DNA from: Hyphomicrobiales bacterium
GTDB taxonomy: Bacteria > Pseudomonadota > Alphaproteobacteria > Rhizobiales > JAJFHR01
Length of the DNA stretch: 7,768 nucleotides
Direction of reading: 5' to 3'
Assembly (NCBI GenBank): GCA_021775515.1
Contig: JAJFHR010000255.1
Location: forward strand, 1-7,768
The position numbers and the translations under genes are program-made. Under the pieces are notes generated by a model. The model was not told where the DNA came from. It did not search any database and worked only from the letters and a program-made list of their open reading frames with translations. This document shows, piece after piece, positions 1-5,966 of this stretch (within the stretch, counting starts at the first letter, position 1; the number at the start of each line of letters is the position of its first letter).

Positions 1-1029
1 GTTCAGCACCATCCCCTCGCCGTGCAGCCCATCCGGTAACTTATCCGGGTAAGTCGGATAGGTCCCCATAGTACGGCCGCGCTGTTGGATAAGGGCTAGG
101 ACGGCATCGATGAAGGGGGTCTCAATGCCGACCAGAGTGCCCATTTCCTGAACTGCGGTGACCAGAGCATCAATTTCCATAGGCTTGCCCCCCTCCAGGT
201 CCTGCAACATCGAGGTGCGGTGGGCTCCTACTTCAGCTGCACCATTGATACGGCGATGAAGGTCAACCCGAAACTTAACACCCAGTGCCTCGCCAATTTT
301 TTGCGCTTCGATCATCATCGAGCGAGACAACATGCGTGTGCCCGACGAGGTAGCCACTACATCAAGTGTTGCGCCGGTCAGCGCGGAAATTGGGTTAAAA
401 CACAAATTACCCCAAAGTTTGATCCATATATCGTCGCGAATATTATCTCTAACCGGCGCTTTAAATCCAGCCCGCTCCAGAGCTTCACTTAACACCTGGC
501 AACGCTCACTCATTTGGCCATCCGGCTCACCTAAGGTGAACTTGTTGCCATATTTATGGGCAATGACGCCAGGACTTACAATTTCAGTCGCCGGATAGAC
601 CACACACCCAATCGCCCTTTCGGGACCGATGATATCCCATTGCCAACCGCCCGGATCGACACTTTCCAACTGATGATTATTGTAAATCCCCGGATGATTG
701 TAAAAATACCACCACGGAACCCCGTTCATGGCGGTAACGACGGCGGTTTTTTCGCCCAACAAAGGCGCCATTTGTTCAGCGGTTTCATAGGCCTGATGAG
801 CCTTGAGCGCGACGATGACATAATCCTGCTCACCGGCCTCATGCGGATCATCCGTAAACCGGCAATGGGCAATTTTCTCCTCACCGTCAACAATCAGCTT
901 TAGGCCATTCTTTTTCATCGCCGCCAGATGATTGCCACGTGCGATGCACGTTACCTCATGTCCTGTCAAAGCCAGTGGCACAGCAAGATAGCCGCCAATC
1001 GCCCCGGTACCATAGATTGCAATTTTCAT
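1..1029 (-). CDS. panE: Ketopantoate reductase (ApbA/PanE family), 3' end cut by window edge
   Basis: Reading the minus strand from the ATG at 1029 gives 343 residues with no stop before the window edge. The family reduces 2-dehydropantoate to pantoate with NADPH in the cytoplasm, a step of pantothenate and CoA synthesis. The N-terminus has the Rossmann dinucleotide motif GTGAIGG (7-13). An MNG motif (101-103) matches the substrate-binding Asn region of PanE. Lys204 in IKLWGNL fits the catalytic lysine, and the C-terminal helical domain has SMLQDLEGGKPMEID (273-287), where Glu285 fits the second catalytic residue. It already exceeds the roughly 300 residues of E. coli PanE. Extra length includes a Trp/Tyr/Asn-rich stretch (about 106-130), which I recall from a longer proteobacterial subfamily. 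The start is supported by GGGGAG eight bases upstream. Family assignment is sure. Pantoate as the actual substrate is less so, because ApbA/PanE paralogues can act on other keto acids. Confidence 0.88.
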   Translation of the reverse strand, partial: MKIAIYGTGAIGGYLAVPLALTGHEVTCIARGNHLAAMKKNGLKLIVDGEEKIAHCRFTDDPHEAGEQDYVIVALKAHQAYETAEQMAPLLGEKTAVVTAMNGVPWWYFYNHPGIYNNHQLESVDPGGWQWDIIGPERAIGCVVYPATEIVSPGVIAHKYGNKFTLGEPDGQMSERCQVLSEALERAGFKAPVRDNIRDDIWIKLWGNLCFNPISALTGATLDVVATSSGTRMLSRSMMIEAQKIGEALGVKFRVDLHRRINGAAEVGAHRTSMLQDLEGGKPMEIDALVTAVQEMGTLVGIETPFIDAVLALIQQRGRTMGTYPTYPDKLPDGLHGEGMVLN

Positions 1030-1037
1030 TAGCCAAA

Positions 1038-1043
1038 CTCCCC
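1038..1043 (-). promoter_or_regulatory. Ribosome binding site of panE
   Basis: On the minus strand GGGGAG lies eight bases before the ATG at 1029. It is a good Shine-Dalgarno sequence at normal spacing and fixes the start of the left-hand gene. Confidence 0.7.
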
Positions 1044-1094
1044 GGCAGTCAGAATTTAAATTTTCAATGTCTATCTTTAGGGAATGTCTCCATC

Positions 1095-1117
1095 AAAAAA
1101 ATGAGGCGAAAAGTCGC
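1095..1117 (-). terminator. Weak candidate terminator between nuclease gene and panE
   Basis: In the 175-base gap between the nuclease-like gene and panE, the minus strand reads GCGA, a four-base loop, TCGC, then a short spacer and seven T residues. This has the layout of an intrinsic terminator, but the stem is only four pairs and three bases separate it from the T run. It could equally be chance. The rest of the gap is AT-rich near 1053-1064 and holds no gene or other clear site. Confidence 0.25.
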
Positions 1118-1204
1118 AGCTTTTTGGGACGATATGCCGCACCGGAGACAATCTGGCGTTATCGGCCCGCAATCTGTTTGTTTTAGATTTATGAAAATAA
1201 GGGT

Positions 1205-1885
1205 CTAATTCGACTTGCGATAACCAGCCTTAATTGCCCCTTCTTCCTCGCAAAACCACCTGCCCTGATTTAATTCAGATATTCGAGTTGCCGAAAATTG
1301 AGGGTTGTTTGGCATCATATAGACCTTGTTTTGAGTGCCATCCACAAACGCCTTGATTGCACAGCCATTTAGATCATTGATCCATTCAACCGCGCGTTTC
1401 CCCTGGCGCCACTCCCACGGTGCCACATAAACGCTTCCCCACATCCCGACACTGTGTGAGCGTCCATCAAGATGGTTGAGCCAATAATCACGCGGGCCTT
1501 TTGGATTAACCAGGGCAAGCCCATGTGTGGCAAGCTCTGCTGAAAGATCAAGACCATAGACCCGGCATTTTCCCCTGCCAATAGTTACAGATCGTGTGTT
1601 TGACAAGCGGCAGGTTACTTCTGCCTTGCCGATAAAGGATCTGAGATGGTCAATCGCGGCTTGCCCGCATGGCCAGAATTTTCCGTTTCGAATACACGTT
1701 TGGGAAACTTCAGGCGCATCAATGCCAAAAAGTTCGATGCGCATGAGACCGATTTGAATTAGATCGCCGGCAAGAACGGTCGCCCGGCCAACGATGTTTT
1801 TGAAATCGGTAGAGGCTGACACCGGCGGCGCAAAGGCGCTGACAATAACACCGGCAAGAAGATAAGGTTTAAGAGAAAATCGCAT
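1205..1885 (-). CDS. Secreted thermonuclease-family (SNase-like) protein with an altered metal motif
   Basis: The protein has 226 residues from the ATG at 1885. A TTG at 1897 would add four residues, but the ATG gives the cleaner signal peptide: MRFSLK, a hydrophobic stretch, and a likely cut after PPVSA (about residue 24). The mature part is a staphylococcal-nuclease-like OB-fold domain (about 30-130). RIELFGIDAPE supplies the family's Arg49, Asp56 and Glu59, and Arg104 in IGRG fits the second catalytic arginine. The usual Asp-Gly-Asp-Thr metal motif reads Ala-Gly-Asp-Leu (39-42), so one ligand region is changed. After the nuclease domain comes a C-terminal module (about 174-226: CAIK, YMMP, RWFCEEE, AGYR) that I recall from other proteobacterial thermonuclease-family proteins. 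Six cysteines remain after signal removal, which allows disulfides in the periplasm. The gene overlaps the upstream regulator by 17 bases and has a weak ribosome site, which suggests translational coupling. Nuclease activity is inferred from the family and is uncertain. Confidence 0.85.
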   Translation of the reverse strand: MRFSLKPYLLAGVIVSAFAPPVSASTDFKNIVGRATVLAGDLIQIGLMRIELFGIDAPEVSQTCIRNGKFWPCGQAAIDHLRSFIGKAEVTCRLSNTRSVTIGRGKCRVYGLDLSAELATHGLALVNPKGPRDYWLNHLDGRSHSVGMWGSVYVAPWEWRQGKRAVEWINDLNGCAIKAFVDGTQNKVYMMPNNPQFSATRISELNQGRWFCEEEGAIKAGYRKSN

Positions 1886-2579
1886 GGCGATTGGCAATTA
1901 CAGCCGCCTGGGTCCGGCTATGACAGCTTAATTTGCGTAAGATATTACCGACGTGATATTTGACGGTGGCTTCCGACAGGTCAAGATCATAAGCGATTTG
2001 CTTGTTCAACCTCCCTTCCTTGAGATGGGCAAACACCTGTGTCTCTTTAGGAGAGAGTTTGGAGATTTTGTAATAAAGCTGCACCCTGTCATTCTCTTCA
2101 TCTACCAGGGGTTTGTTAACCTGCGCTGCATCTGTTTTCCCCGCCATTACAGCTTTGACAACTTCTTTAATTTGCTTTGGTGAGTGCAATTTGGAAACAA
2201 TTCCGCCAACCCCGCGCTCTCGGCAAAAATTTTCCAGGGCTATATCTTCTTGTTCCAGAATAACAATAACGGATTTGGCATTCACCTTCTCTATTACTTT
2301 TTCAAGGCCGAACACGCCTTTTGATCCTGGAGTGCTGGCGTTGAACAAAATAAACGTCCCCGGCCGTCTTCTGGCAATTCTGATAATTTCGGTGTGTTCG
2401 ACGACCGCACGCACACTTAAAGCGCCGCATTGCCATAACAGCGATGACAGCGCGTCTGTAAAAAGCGGGTGAGGATCAACGACGAGGAAGTGAGATAACA
2501 ACGGCTGCCGGATCTCGCTCTTATTTGCTACCGAGGTTAGGTTTCCATCGTTTTGGGATGTGACGACGACATAGCTCAT
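1869..2579 (-). CDS. LuxR/NarL-type regulator with degenerate receiver domain
   Basis: The protein has 236 residues and two domains. Residues 30-148 have the fold pattern of a response-regulator receiver (HFLVVDPHPLF at 30-40, a TPG turn at 83-85, SK at 129-130). Residues 172-234 are a GerE/LuxR helix-turn-helix (LSPKETQV, LNKQIAYDLDLSEATVKYHV), which binds DNA. The phosphoacceptor position reads Asn80 instead of Asp, and the second residue of the acidic pair is Pro36. Lys130, matching the conserved lysine, is kept. It is therefore probably not switched by a classical histidine kinase. No kinase gene is next to it. The ATG at 2579 is chosen over a TTG at 2642 because TAGAG lies a normal distance upstream and the longer start would place a strong hairpin inside the coding region. 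The gene lies 73 bases after mmsA and overlaps the nuclease-like gene, which it may co-express or control. Confidence 0.88.
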   Translation of the reverse strand: MSYVVVTSQNDGNLTSVANKSEIRQPLLSHFLVVDPHPLFTDALSSLLWQCGALSVRAVVEHTEIIRIARRRPGTFILFNASTPGSKGVFGLEKVIEKVNAKSVIVILEQEDIALENFCRERGVGGIVSKLHSPKQIKEVVKAVMAGKTDAAQVNKPLVDEENDRVQLYYKISKLSPKETQVFAHLKEGRLNKQIAYDLDLSEATVKYHVGNILRKLSCHSRTQAAVIANRHAIFS

Positions 2580-2610
2580 GCGACATTCTCTAGAGTAAAG
2601 TTGGCGCCCG

Positions 2611-2638
2611 CGCCTGAGTGCCCGAAAGCACTCAAGCG
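2611..2638 (-). promoter_or_regulatory. Stable RNA hairpin between mmsA and the LuxR-type gene
   Basis: On the minus-strand transcript two 12-base arms fold around a TTCG loop. Ten pairs are Watson-Crick and two are G-U wobbles. Read on the plus strand, both wobbles become C-A mismatches, so the fold favours the minus-strand RNA, which is the direction of both flanking genes. It lies 14 bases after the mmsA stop and 31 bases before the regulator's ATG. No T run follows, so it is not a standard intrinsic terminator. It could protect the mmsA mRNA 3' end, act in the regulator's leader, or be a processing site. Confidence 0.55.
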
Positions 2639-2652
2639 GCAAATAAAAACGC

Positions 2653-4152
2653 CTAGTTCATCGTAGGTATGCTGAACTCAGCACCATCTTTAATGCCTGA
2701 AGGCCAGCGTGACGTTACAGTTTTTGTTTTGGTGTAAAACCTTATTGAATCAGGACCGTGCTGGTTTAAATCGCCAAATCCCGATCGTTTCCAACCGCCA
2801 AACGTATAATAAGCCAACGGAACGGGGATCGGCACATTAACACCGACCATGCCGACGTTGACCCGCGAAGAAAAATCACGGGCAGCATCACCGTCTCGCG
2901 TATAAATAGCAACGCCATTGCCATATTCATGCTCGGAAGCAAGCCGCAGACCTTCTTCGTAATCGTTGGCTCGTAGAACCGACAGAACAGGTCCAAAAAT
3001 CTCTTCCTTATAAATGCGCATGTCTTCTTTCACATTGTCGAACAGACACCCGCCCATGTAGTAGCCATCTTCATAGCCCTGCATGGTAAAGTCGCGGCCA
3101 TCGACCACCAGGTCGGCCCCTTCCCCGATACCCACTTCGACGTAATCTTTAACTCGTTGTAATGCTTGCGCTGTCACCAGCGGCCCATAGTCAGCATTCA
3201 AATCCGTTGCCGGTCCTATTTTTAAACTTTCAACCCGCGGAACCAGTTTTTCAACCAGGGCATCCGCCGTAGTCTTGCCGACTGGAACCGCAACCGAAAT
3301 TGCCATACAGCGTTCACCAGCTGACCCATACCCAGCGCCGATCAAAGCATCAACCGCTTGGTCGAGATCAGCGTCAGGCATAATAATCATGTGGTTCTTG
3401 GCGCCGCCAAAACACTGCACGCGTTTTCCTGTTGCCGTCCCGCGCGAGTAGATATATTCGGCAATTGCTGACGAGCCGACAAAGCCAATGGCCTTAATAT
3501 CAGCATCATCAAGAATGGCATCAACGGCTTCTTTGTCACCGTTGACGACATTAAGAATTCCAGCAGGCAGTCCCGCTTCCAATAAAAGTTCAGCCAACCG
3601 CAGAGGAACCGAGGGGTCGCGTTCCGACGGTTTGAGAATAAAGGCGTTGCCAACGGCAATCGCGGGGGCAAATTTCCACATCGGAATCATCGCCGGAAAG
3701 TTAAACGGTGTAATGCCGGCGACCACACCGAGAGGCTGGCGCATGGAATACATATCAATTCCCGGGCCCGCAGCTTCGCTAAATTCACCTTTAAGGAGAT
3801 GTGGAATGCCGCAGGCAAATTCAACAACTTCCACACCGCGTTGAATATCACCTCTGGAATCCGGAATAGTTTTGCCATGTTCGCGCGACAGCAATTCGGC
3901 CAGGCTCTCAGCTTCGTCACGAATTAGCTCAAGAAACTTGAACATCACGCGCGCGCGTTTTTGCGGATTTTCCGCTGCCCAGGCAATCTGAGCCTCCTTG
4001 GCATTTTCAACCGCAGCCCTCAATTCCGCCTGATTAGCCAGGGGCACCTTTGACTGTACCTCTCCCGTCGAGGGATTAAATATGTCCGCAAACCTGCCGG
4101 ACGTTCCTGCGACGCGTTTTCCGCCGATAAAATGATAGAGTTCAGTGGTCAT
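2653..4152 (-). CDS. mmsA: Methylmalonate-semialdehyde dehydrogenase (CoA-acylating)
   Basis: This 499-residue protein has normal length for the family. It oxidises methylmalonate semialdehyde with NAD+ and CoA to propionyl-CoA, and malonate semialdehyde to acetyl-CoA, in the cytoplasm. The enzyme ends valine catabolism and also serves beta-alanine and inositol breakdown. Visible signatures are TPFNFPAMIPMWKF (148-161), ILKPSERDPS (172-181), FGGAKNHMIIMPDADLDQA (248-266) and GYGSAGERCMAISVAVPVG (274-292) with catalytic Cys282, then EEIFGPVL (383-390) and FGGWKRSGFGD (451-461). The FGGAKNH stretch replaces the ELGGK motif with the general-base glutamate of hydrolytic aldehyde dehydrogenases, as expected for a CoA-acylating enzyme. 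The ATG at 4152 has a G-rich stretch just upstream. A GTG at 4197 would add 15 residues outside the conserved domain and is less likely. The divergent LysR gene is the probable regulator. Confidence is high for the family, and valine versus inositol use cannot be told from here. Confidence 0.95.
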   Translation of the reverse strand: MTTELYHFIGGKRVAGTSGRFADIFNPSTGEVQSKVPLANQAELRAAVENAKEAQIAWAAENPQKRARVMFKFLELIRDEAESLAELLSREHGKTIPDSRGDIQRGVEVVEFACGIPHLLKGEFSEAAGPGIDMYSMRQPLGVVAGITPFNFPAMIPMWKFAPAIAVGNAFILKPSERDPSVPLRLAELLLEAGLPAGILNVVNGDKEAVDAILDDADIKAIGFVGSSAIAEYIYSRGTATGKRVQCFGGAKNHMIIMPDADLDQAVDALIGAGYGSAGERCMAISVAVPVGKTTADALVEKLVPRVESLKIGPATDLNADYGPLVTAQALQRVKDYVEVGIGEGADLVVDGRDFTMQGYEDGYYMGGCLFDNVKEDMRIYKEEIFGPVLSVLRANDYEEGLRLASEHEYGNGVAIYTRDGDAARDFSSRVNVGMVGVNVPIPVPLAYYTFGGWKRSGFGDLNQHGPDSIRFYTKTKTVTSRWPSGIKDGAEFSIPTMN

Positions 4153-4179
4153 TCCACCCCCCAAATTAAAGAAACCGAT

Positions 4180-4208
4180 TTGAAACCATGATAGCACTGT
4201 TTAAAAAT
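4180..4208 (+). promoter_or_regulatory. Candidate sigma-70-like promoter for the LysR gene
   Basis: TTGAAA (4180-4185) matches the -35 consensus at five of six positions. After 17 bases comes AAAAAT (4203-4208), which matches the -10 at four of six. The predicted transcript would start about 55 bases before the lysR ATG. The region is AT-rich, so such matches come easily. This is one possibility, not a firm call. Confidence 0.25.
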
Positions 4209-4226
4209 GCACATCTACGGTATAAA

Positions 4227-4245
4227 TTGCCAATCCATTGTGCAA
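4227..4245. promoter_or_regulatory. Dyad-symmetric candidate LysR operator between mmsA and lysR
   Basis: The 19 bases TTGCCAATCCATTGTGCAA read as TTGC plus CAAT on the left and ATTG, one extra T, and GCAA on the right. The dyad is perfect apart from that single base. A second, wider pair TGCACA (4208-4213) and TGTGCA (4239-4244) overlaps its right arm. LysR-type proteins typically bind such interrupted dyads in the gap between their own gene and a divergent target. On the minus strand TTTATA follows directly and could be the mmsA -10 region, which would place the dyad over the -35, as at an activated promoter. No experimental or comparative support is available here. Confidence 0.45.
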
Positions 4246-4271
4246 ATAAAGCCATATAAAAGGCCGCTTCC

Positions 4272-5186
4272 ATGCATAGTACACCGTATAACTGGGATGA
4301 CCTCAGATTTTTTCTCGCCGTCGCCAGAACCGGGAGGCTGACTGCCGCTGCCCGGCAGTTGGGAGCCGAACATACCACTGTCAGCCGGCGTGTCACCAAC
4401 CTCGAAAAAGCGATGAACGCCAAGCTCTTTGAGCGTAGACCCCAGGGCTATTCCCTGACGGAACAAGGCACCAAACTGCTAATCTCAGCCGAAGAAATAG
4501 AAAGCGTGGCAATTACTGCCCAGGGTGAAATTACCGATGCTGATTATGCCTTGAGCGGTGCTGTGCGCGTCGGTTCACCTGACGGGTTTGGAACTTATTT
4601 TCTCGCCCCCTGTCTGGCAAAGTTATCGCTTCTCCACAGTGATCTGGAATTACAATTGGTCACCATGCCCAGAGTTTTCAGTCTGTCAAAACGCGAAGCC
4701 GATATAGCCATCGGACTGGAACGCCCCCGTGAAGGAAGACTGCATTCACGAAAGTTGACTAATTACACCCTCTGCCTTTTTGCATCGAAAGAATACCTGT
4801 CACGATCTCCTGTTATTCACGATGTAGGCGACCTTAACGCTCACCGTATCCTCGGCTACATTGACGATCTGATTTTCACGCCCGAATTGGATTATATGCC
4901 CGAGGTATCAAAATCAATTCGTCCGCAACTGACCTCCACAAGCGTCGTGGTGCAAATGATGGCAACAAAGGCAGGTGCGGGAATTTGCGTGTTACCGACA
5001 TTCATCGCCGCGCGTGATCCCGATCTCGTTGCCATTTTAGCCGATAAAATTATGCTGGTGCGTTCGTTTTGGCTGATTGTGCATTCCGATATGCGAGACC
5101 TTGCCCGCATCAAAACAGTGAGCGATTTTGTCGCTGGAGATATTCGCGACAAAAGAGATATTTTTTTACACAACCCTCTGTCTTAA
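4272..5186 (+). CDS. LysR-type transcriptional regulator, likely controlling mmsA
   Basis: The 304-residue length is typical of the family. Residues 7-66 form the winged helix-turn-helix (WDDLRFFLAVARTGRLTAAA, then TTVSRRVTNLEKAMNAKLFER, with SLTEQG closing the wing), followed by a linker helix. Residues about 95-290 are the periplasmic-binding-like effector domain, with GAVRVGSPDGFGTYFLAP (96-113), READIAIGL (141-149) and GAGICVLPTF (235-244). It acts in the cytoplasm, normally as a tetramer on DNA, responding to a small molecule. The ligand cannot be read from the sequence. It is divergent from mmsA with 119 bases between the two starts, the classical layout for a LysR regulator and its target. 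The ATG at 4272 follows AAAAGG at acceptable spacing and keeps the whole DNA-binding domain. Family call is firm; the mmsA link is inferred from position and the dyad in the gap. Confidence 0.92.
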   Translation: MHSTPYNWDDLRFFLAVARTGRLTAAARQLGAEHTTVSRRVTNLEKAMNAKLFERRPQGYSLTEQGTKLLISAEEIESVAITAQGEITDADYALSGAVRVGSPDGFGTYFLAPCLAKLSLLHSDLELQLVTMPRVFSLSKREADIAIGLERPREGRLHSRKLTNYTLCLFASKEYLSRSPVIHDVGDLNAHRILGYIDDLIFTPELDYMPEVSKSIRPQLTSTSVVVQMMATKAGAGICVLPTFIAARDPDLVAILADKIMLVRSFWLIVHSDMRDLARIKTVSDFVAGDIRDKRDIFLHNPLS

Positions 5187-5200
5187 AACCCCTGCGGGTT
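5187..5200 (+). terminator. Weak hairpin directly after lysR
   Basis: AACCC, a four-base loop CTGC and GGGTT begin right after the lysR TAA. The stem has five pairs and no T run follows (ATCGCAAG comes next). It could mark the end of the lysR transcript but lacks the features of a strong intrinsic terminator. Confidence 0.25.
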
Positions 5201-5236
5201 ATCGCAAGACAAGAAAATTCTCCGCCTGAAAGCTGC

Positions 5237-5286
5237 CTAAATTTAGCAACAATTGATTGTCATAGTCGCTCTCAACGATTGATCAA
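5237..5286. promoter_or_regulatory. Cluster of short palindromes upstream of the EF-hand gene
   Basis: Three dyads lie within 50 bases ahead of the EF-hand gene: CTAAATTTAG (5237-5246, perfect), ACAATTGATTGT (5249-5260, five-base arms around TG) and TTGATCAA (5279-5286, perfect, flanked by CG on both sides one base out). ATTGAT occurs in both the second and third. This looks like a protein-binding region. No convincing -35/-10 pair could be assigned, so the promoter itself is not located. Confidence 0.35.
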
Positions 5287-5291
5287 ACGGC

Positions 5292-5296
5292 GGAGG
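5292..5296 (+). promoter_or_regulatory. Strong ribosome binding site that fixes the EF-hand gene start
   Basis: GGAGG lies six bases before the ATG at 5303. The same frame is open upstream to an ATG at 5069 inside lysR, so this site together with the signal peptide that begins at 5303 decides the true start. Confidence 0.85.
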
Positions 5297-5302
5297 ACAG
5301 CC

Positions 5303-5935
5303 ATGACTAAAAGGACGATATGTGCGTTGATTGCTGGTTTCATTGCAGCATTCGGTTTTACCAGCGCTTCGACATCTGCAAAGGCGCATGGACAATACGA
5401 GCGCTCCGGTATGTCTCGATATGGTCACATGGGAGCCAGGCACCATTCCACAGGTGGTTGGTATAGCAACCGGGCGCACCGGGGCTTCAGGATGCAAAAA
5501 CGCATCGACCGTTTCATGTCGCGATATGATACCAATAAAGACAGCAAAATCACTCAGGAAGAAATTGATACGACCCGGACCGAAGACCTCAATAAATTTG
5601 ACAAAGATAAAAATGGTAAGCTGAGCCTGAACGAATTCCAGGATTTGTGGGTTAAGCGCAACCGCGAACGCATTGTCAGACGCTTTCAAAGATTTGATAA
5701 AGATGGCGATGCCGAGGTAACGCTTGAAGAATACAAAGAACCGAAGGCCCGGATGGTCGAACGGTTGGATCGCAATGGCGATGGTGCCTTAACCAGAAAC
5801 GATCGCAGAAAATATCGCCATTTCGGAGATAGGCGAGGCTATCGTGGCGATATGGAAAGGCGTCGTTATCGTGGCGATAATGACGATGACGGCAGAGGAC
5901 CGATGAGACCAATGGGTCCCCCGAAAGACCAATAG
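5303..5935 (+). CDS. Exported EF-hand calcium-binding protein
   Basis: The protein has 210 residues. A signal peptide (1-28, ending Ala-Lys-Ala) points to export to the periplasm or outside. Residues 29-65 are rich in His, Gly, Tyr and Arg. Four EF-hand loops follow in two pairs: 76-87 (DTNKDSKITQEE), 100-111 (DKDKNGKLSLNE), 132-143 (DKDGDAEVTLEE) and 156-167 (DRNGDGALTRND). The first three have Asp or Asn at loop positions 1, 3 and 5 and the bidentate Glu at 12. The fourth has Asp at 12, which usually weakens Ca2+ binding and can favour Mg2+. The tail has three nine-residue repeats starting YR (171, 180, 189), shifting from basic to acidic, then a Pro/Met-rich end. It most likely binds Ca2+ outside the cytoplasm. 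The partner or process is unknown. It could be a Ca2+ buffer, sensor or scaffold. It is co-directional with lysR, 116 bases downstream, but has its own strong ribosome site. Confidence 0.88.
   Translation: MTKRTICALIAGFIAAFGFTSASTSAKAHGQYERSGMSRYGHMGARHHSTGGWYSNRAHRGFRMQKRIDRFMSRYDTNKDSKITQEEIDTTRTEDLNKFDKDKNGKLSLNEFQDLWVKRNRERIVRRFQRFDKDGDAEVTLEEYKEPKARMVERLDRNGDGALTRNDRRKYRHFGDRRGYRGDMERRRYRGDNDDDGRGPMRPMGPPKDQ
5813..5893 (+). repeat. Three 27-base tandem units encoding the EF-hand protein tail
   Basis: Units start at 5813, 5840 and 5867, each beginning TATCG and encoding nine residues that start Tyr-Arg. Units two and three share the 13 bases TATCGTGGCGATA, itself a dyad (TATCG, TGG, CGATA). 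The first unit begins TATCGCCA, the inverse complement of TGGCGATA in the later ones. The rest of each unit has diverged. The period is a whole number of codons, which fits repeat growth inside a coding region. Confidence 0.6.
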
Positions 5936-5966
5936 AGAAGATCAGTAGATTTATCTTTGTCACTTG

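Noticed and set aside
2580..2642. Longer regulator starting at the TTG at 2642
   Set aside because: It would put the strong hairpin at 2611-2638 inside the coding region, adds an arginine-rich stretch unlike the family, and lacks a better ribosome site than the ATG at 2579.
3488..3844. Plus-strand open frame of 118 codons opposite mmsA
   Set aside because: It is a shadow of the highly conserved dehydrogenase on the other strand, with no domain or ribosome site.
4153..4197. Longer MmsA starting at the GTG at 4197
   Set aside because: The 15 extra residues lie outside the conserved domain, and the ATG at 4152 has a G-rich ribosome-site-like sequence and gives the normal family length.
5069..5302. 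Upstream in-frame extension of the EF-hand gene into lysR
   Set aside because: It overlaps the conserved end of the LysR protein, has no family features, and the ATG at 5303 has a strong GGAGG and begins a proper signal peptide.
5243..5689. Minus-strand open frame of 148 codons opposite the EF-hand gene
   Set aside because: It lies antisense to a gene with clear EF-hand loops, a signal peptide and a strong ribosome site, and shows no domain of its own.
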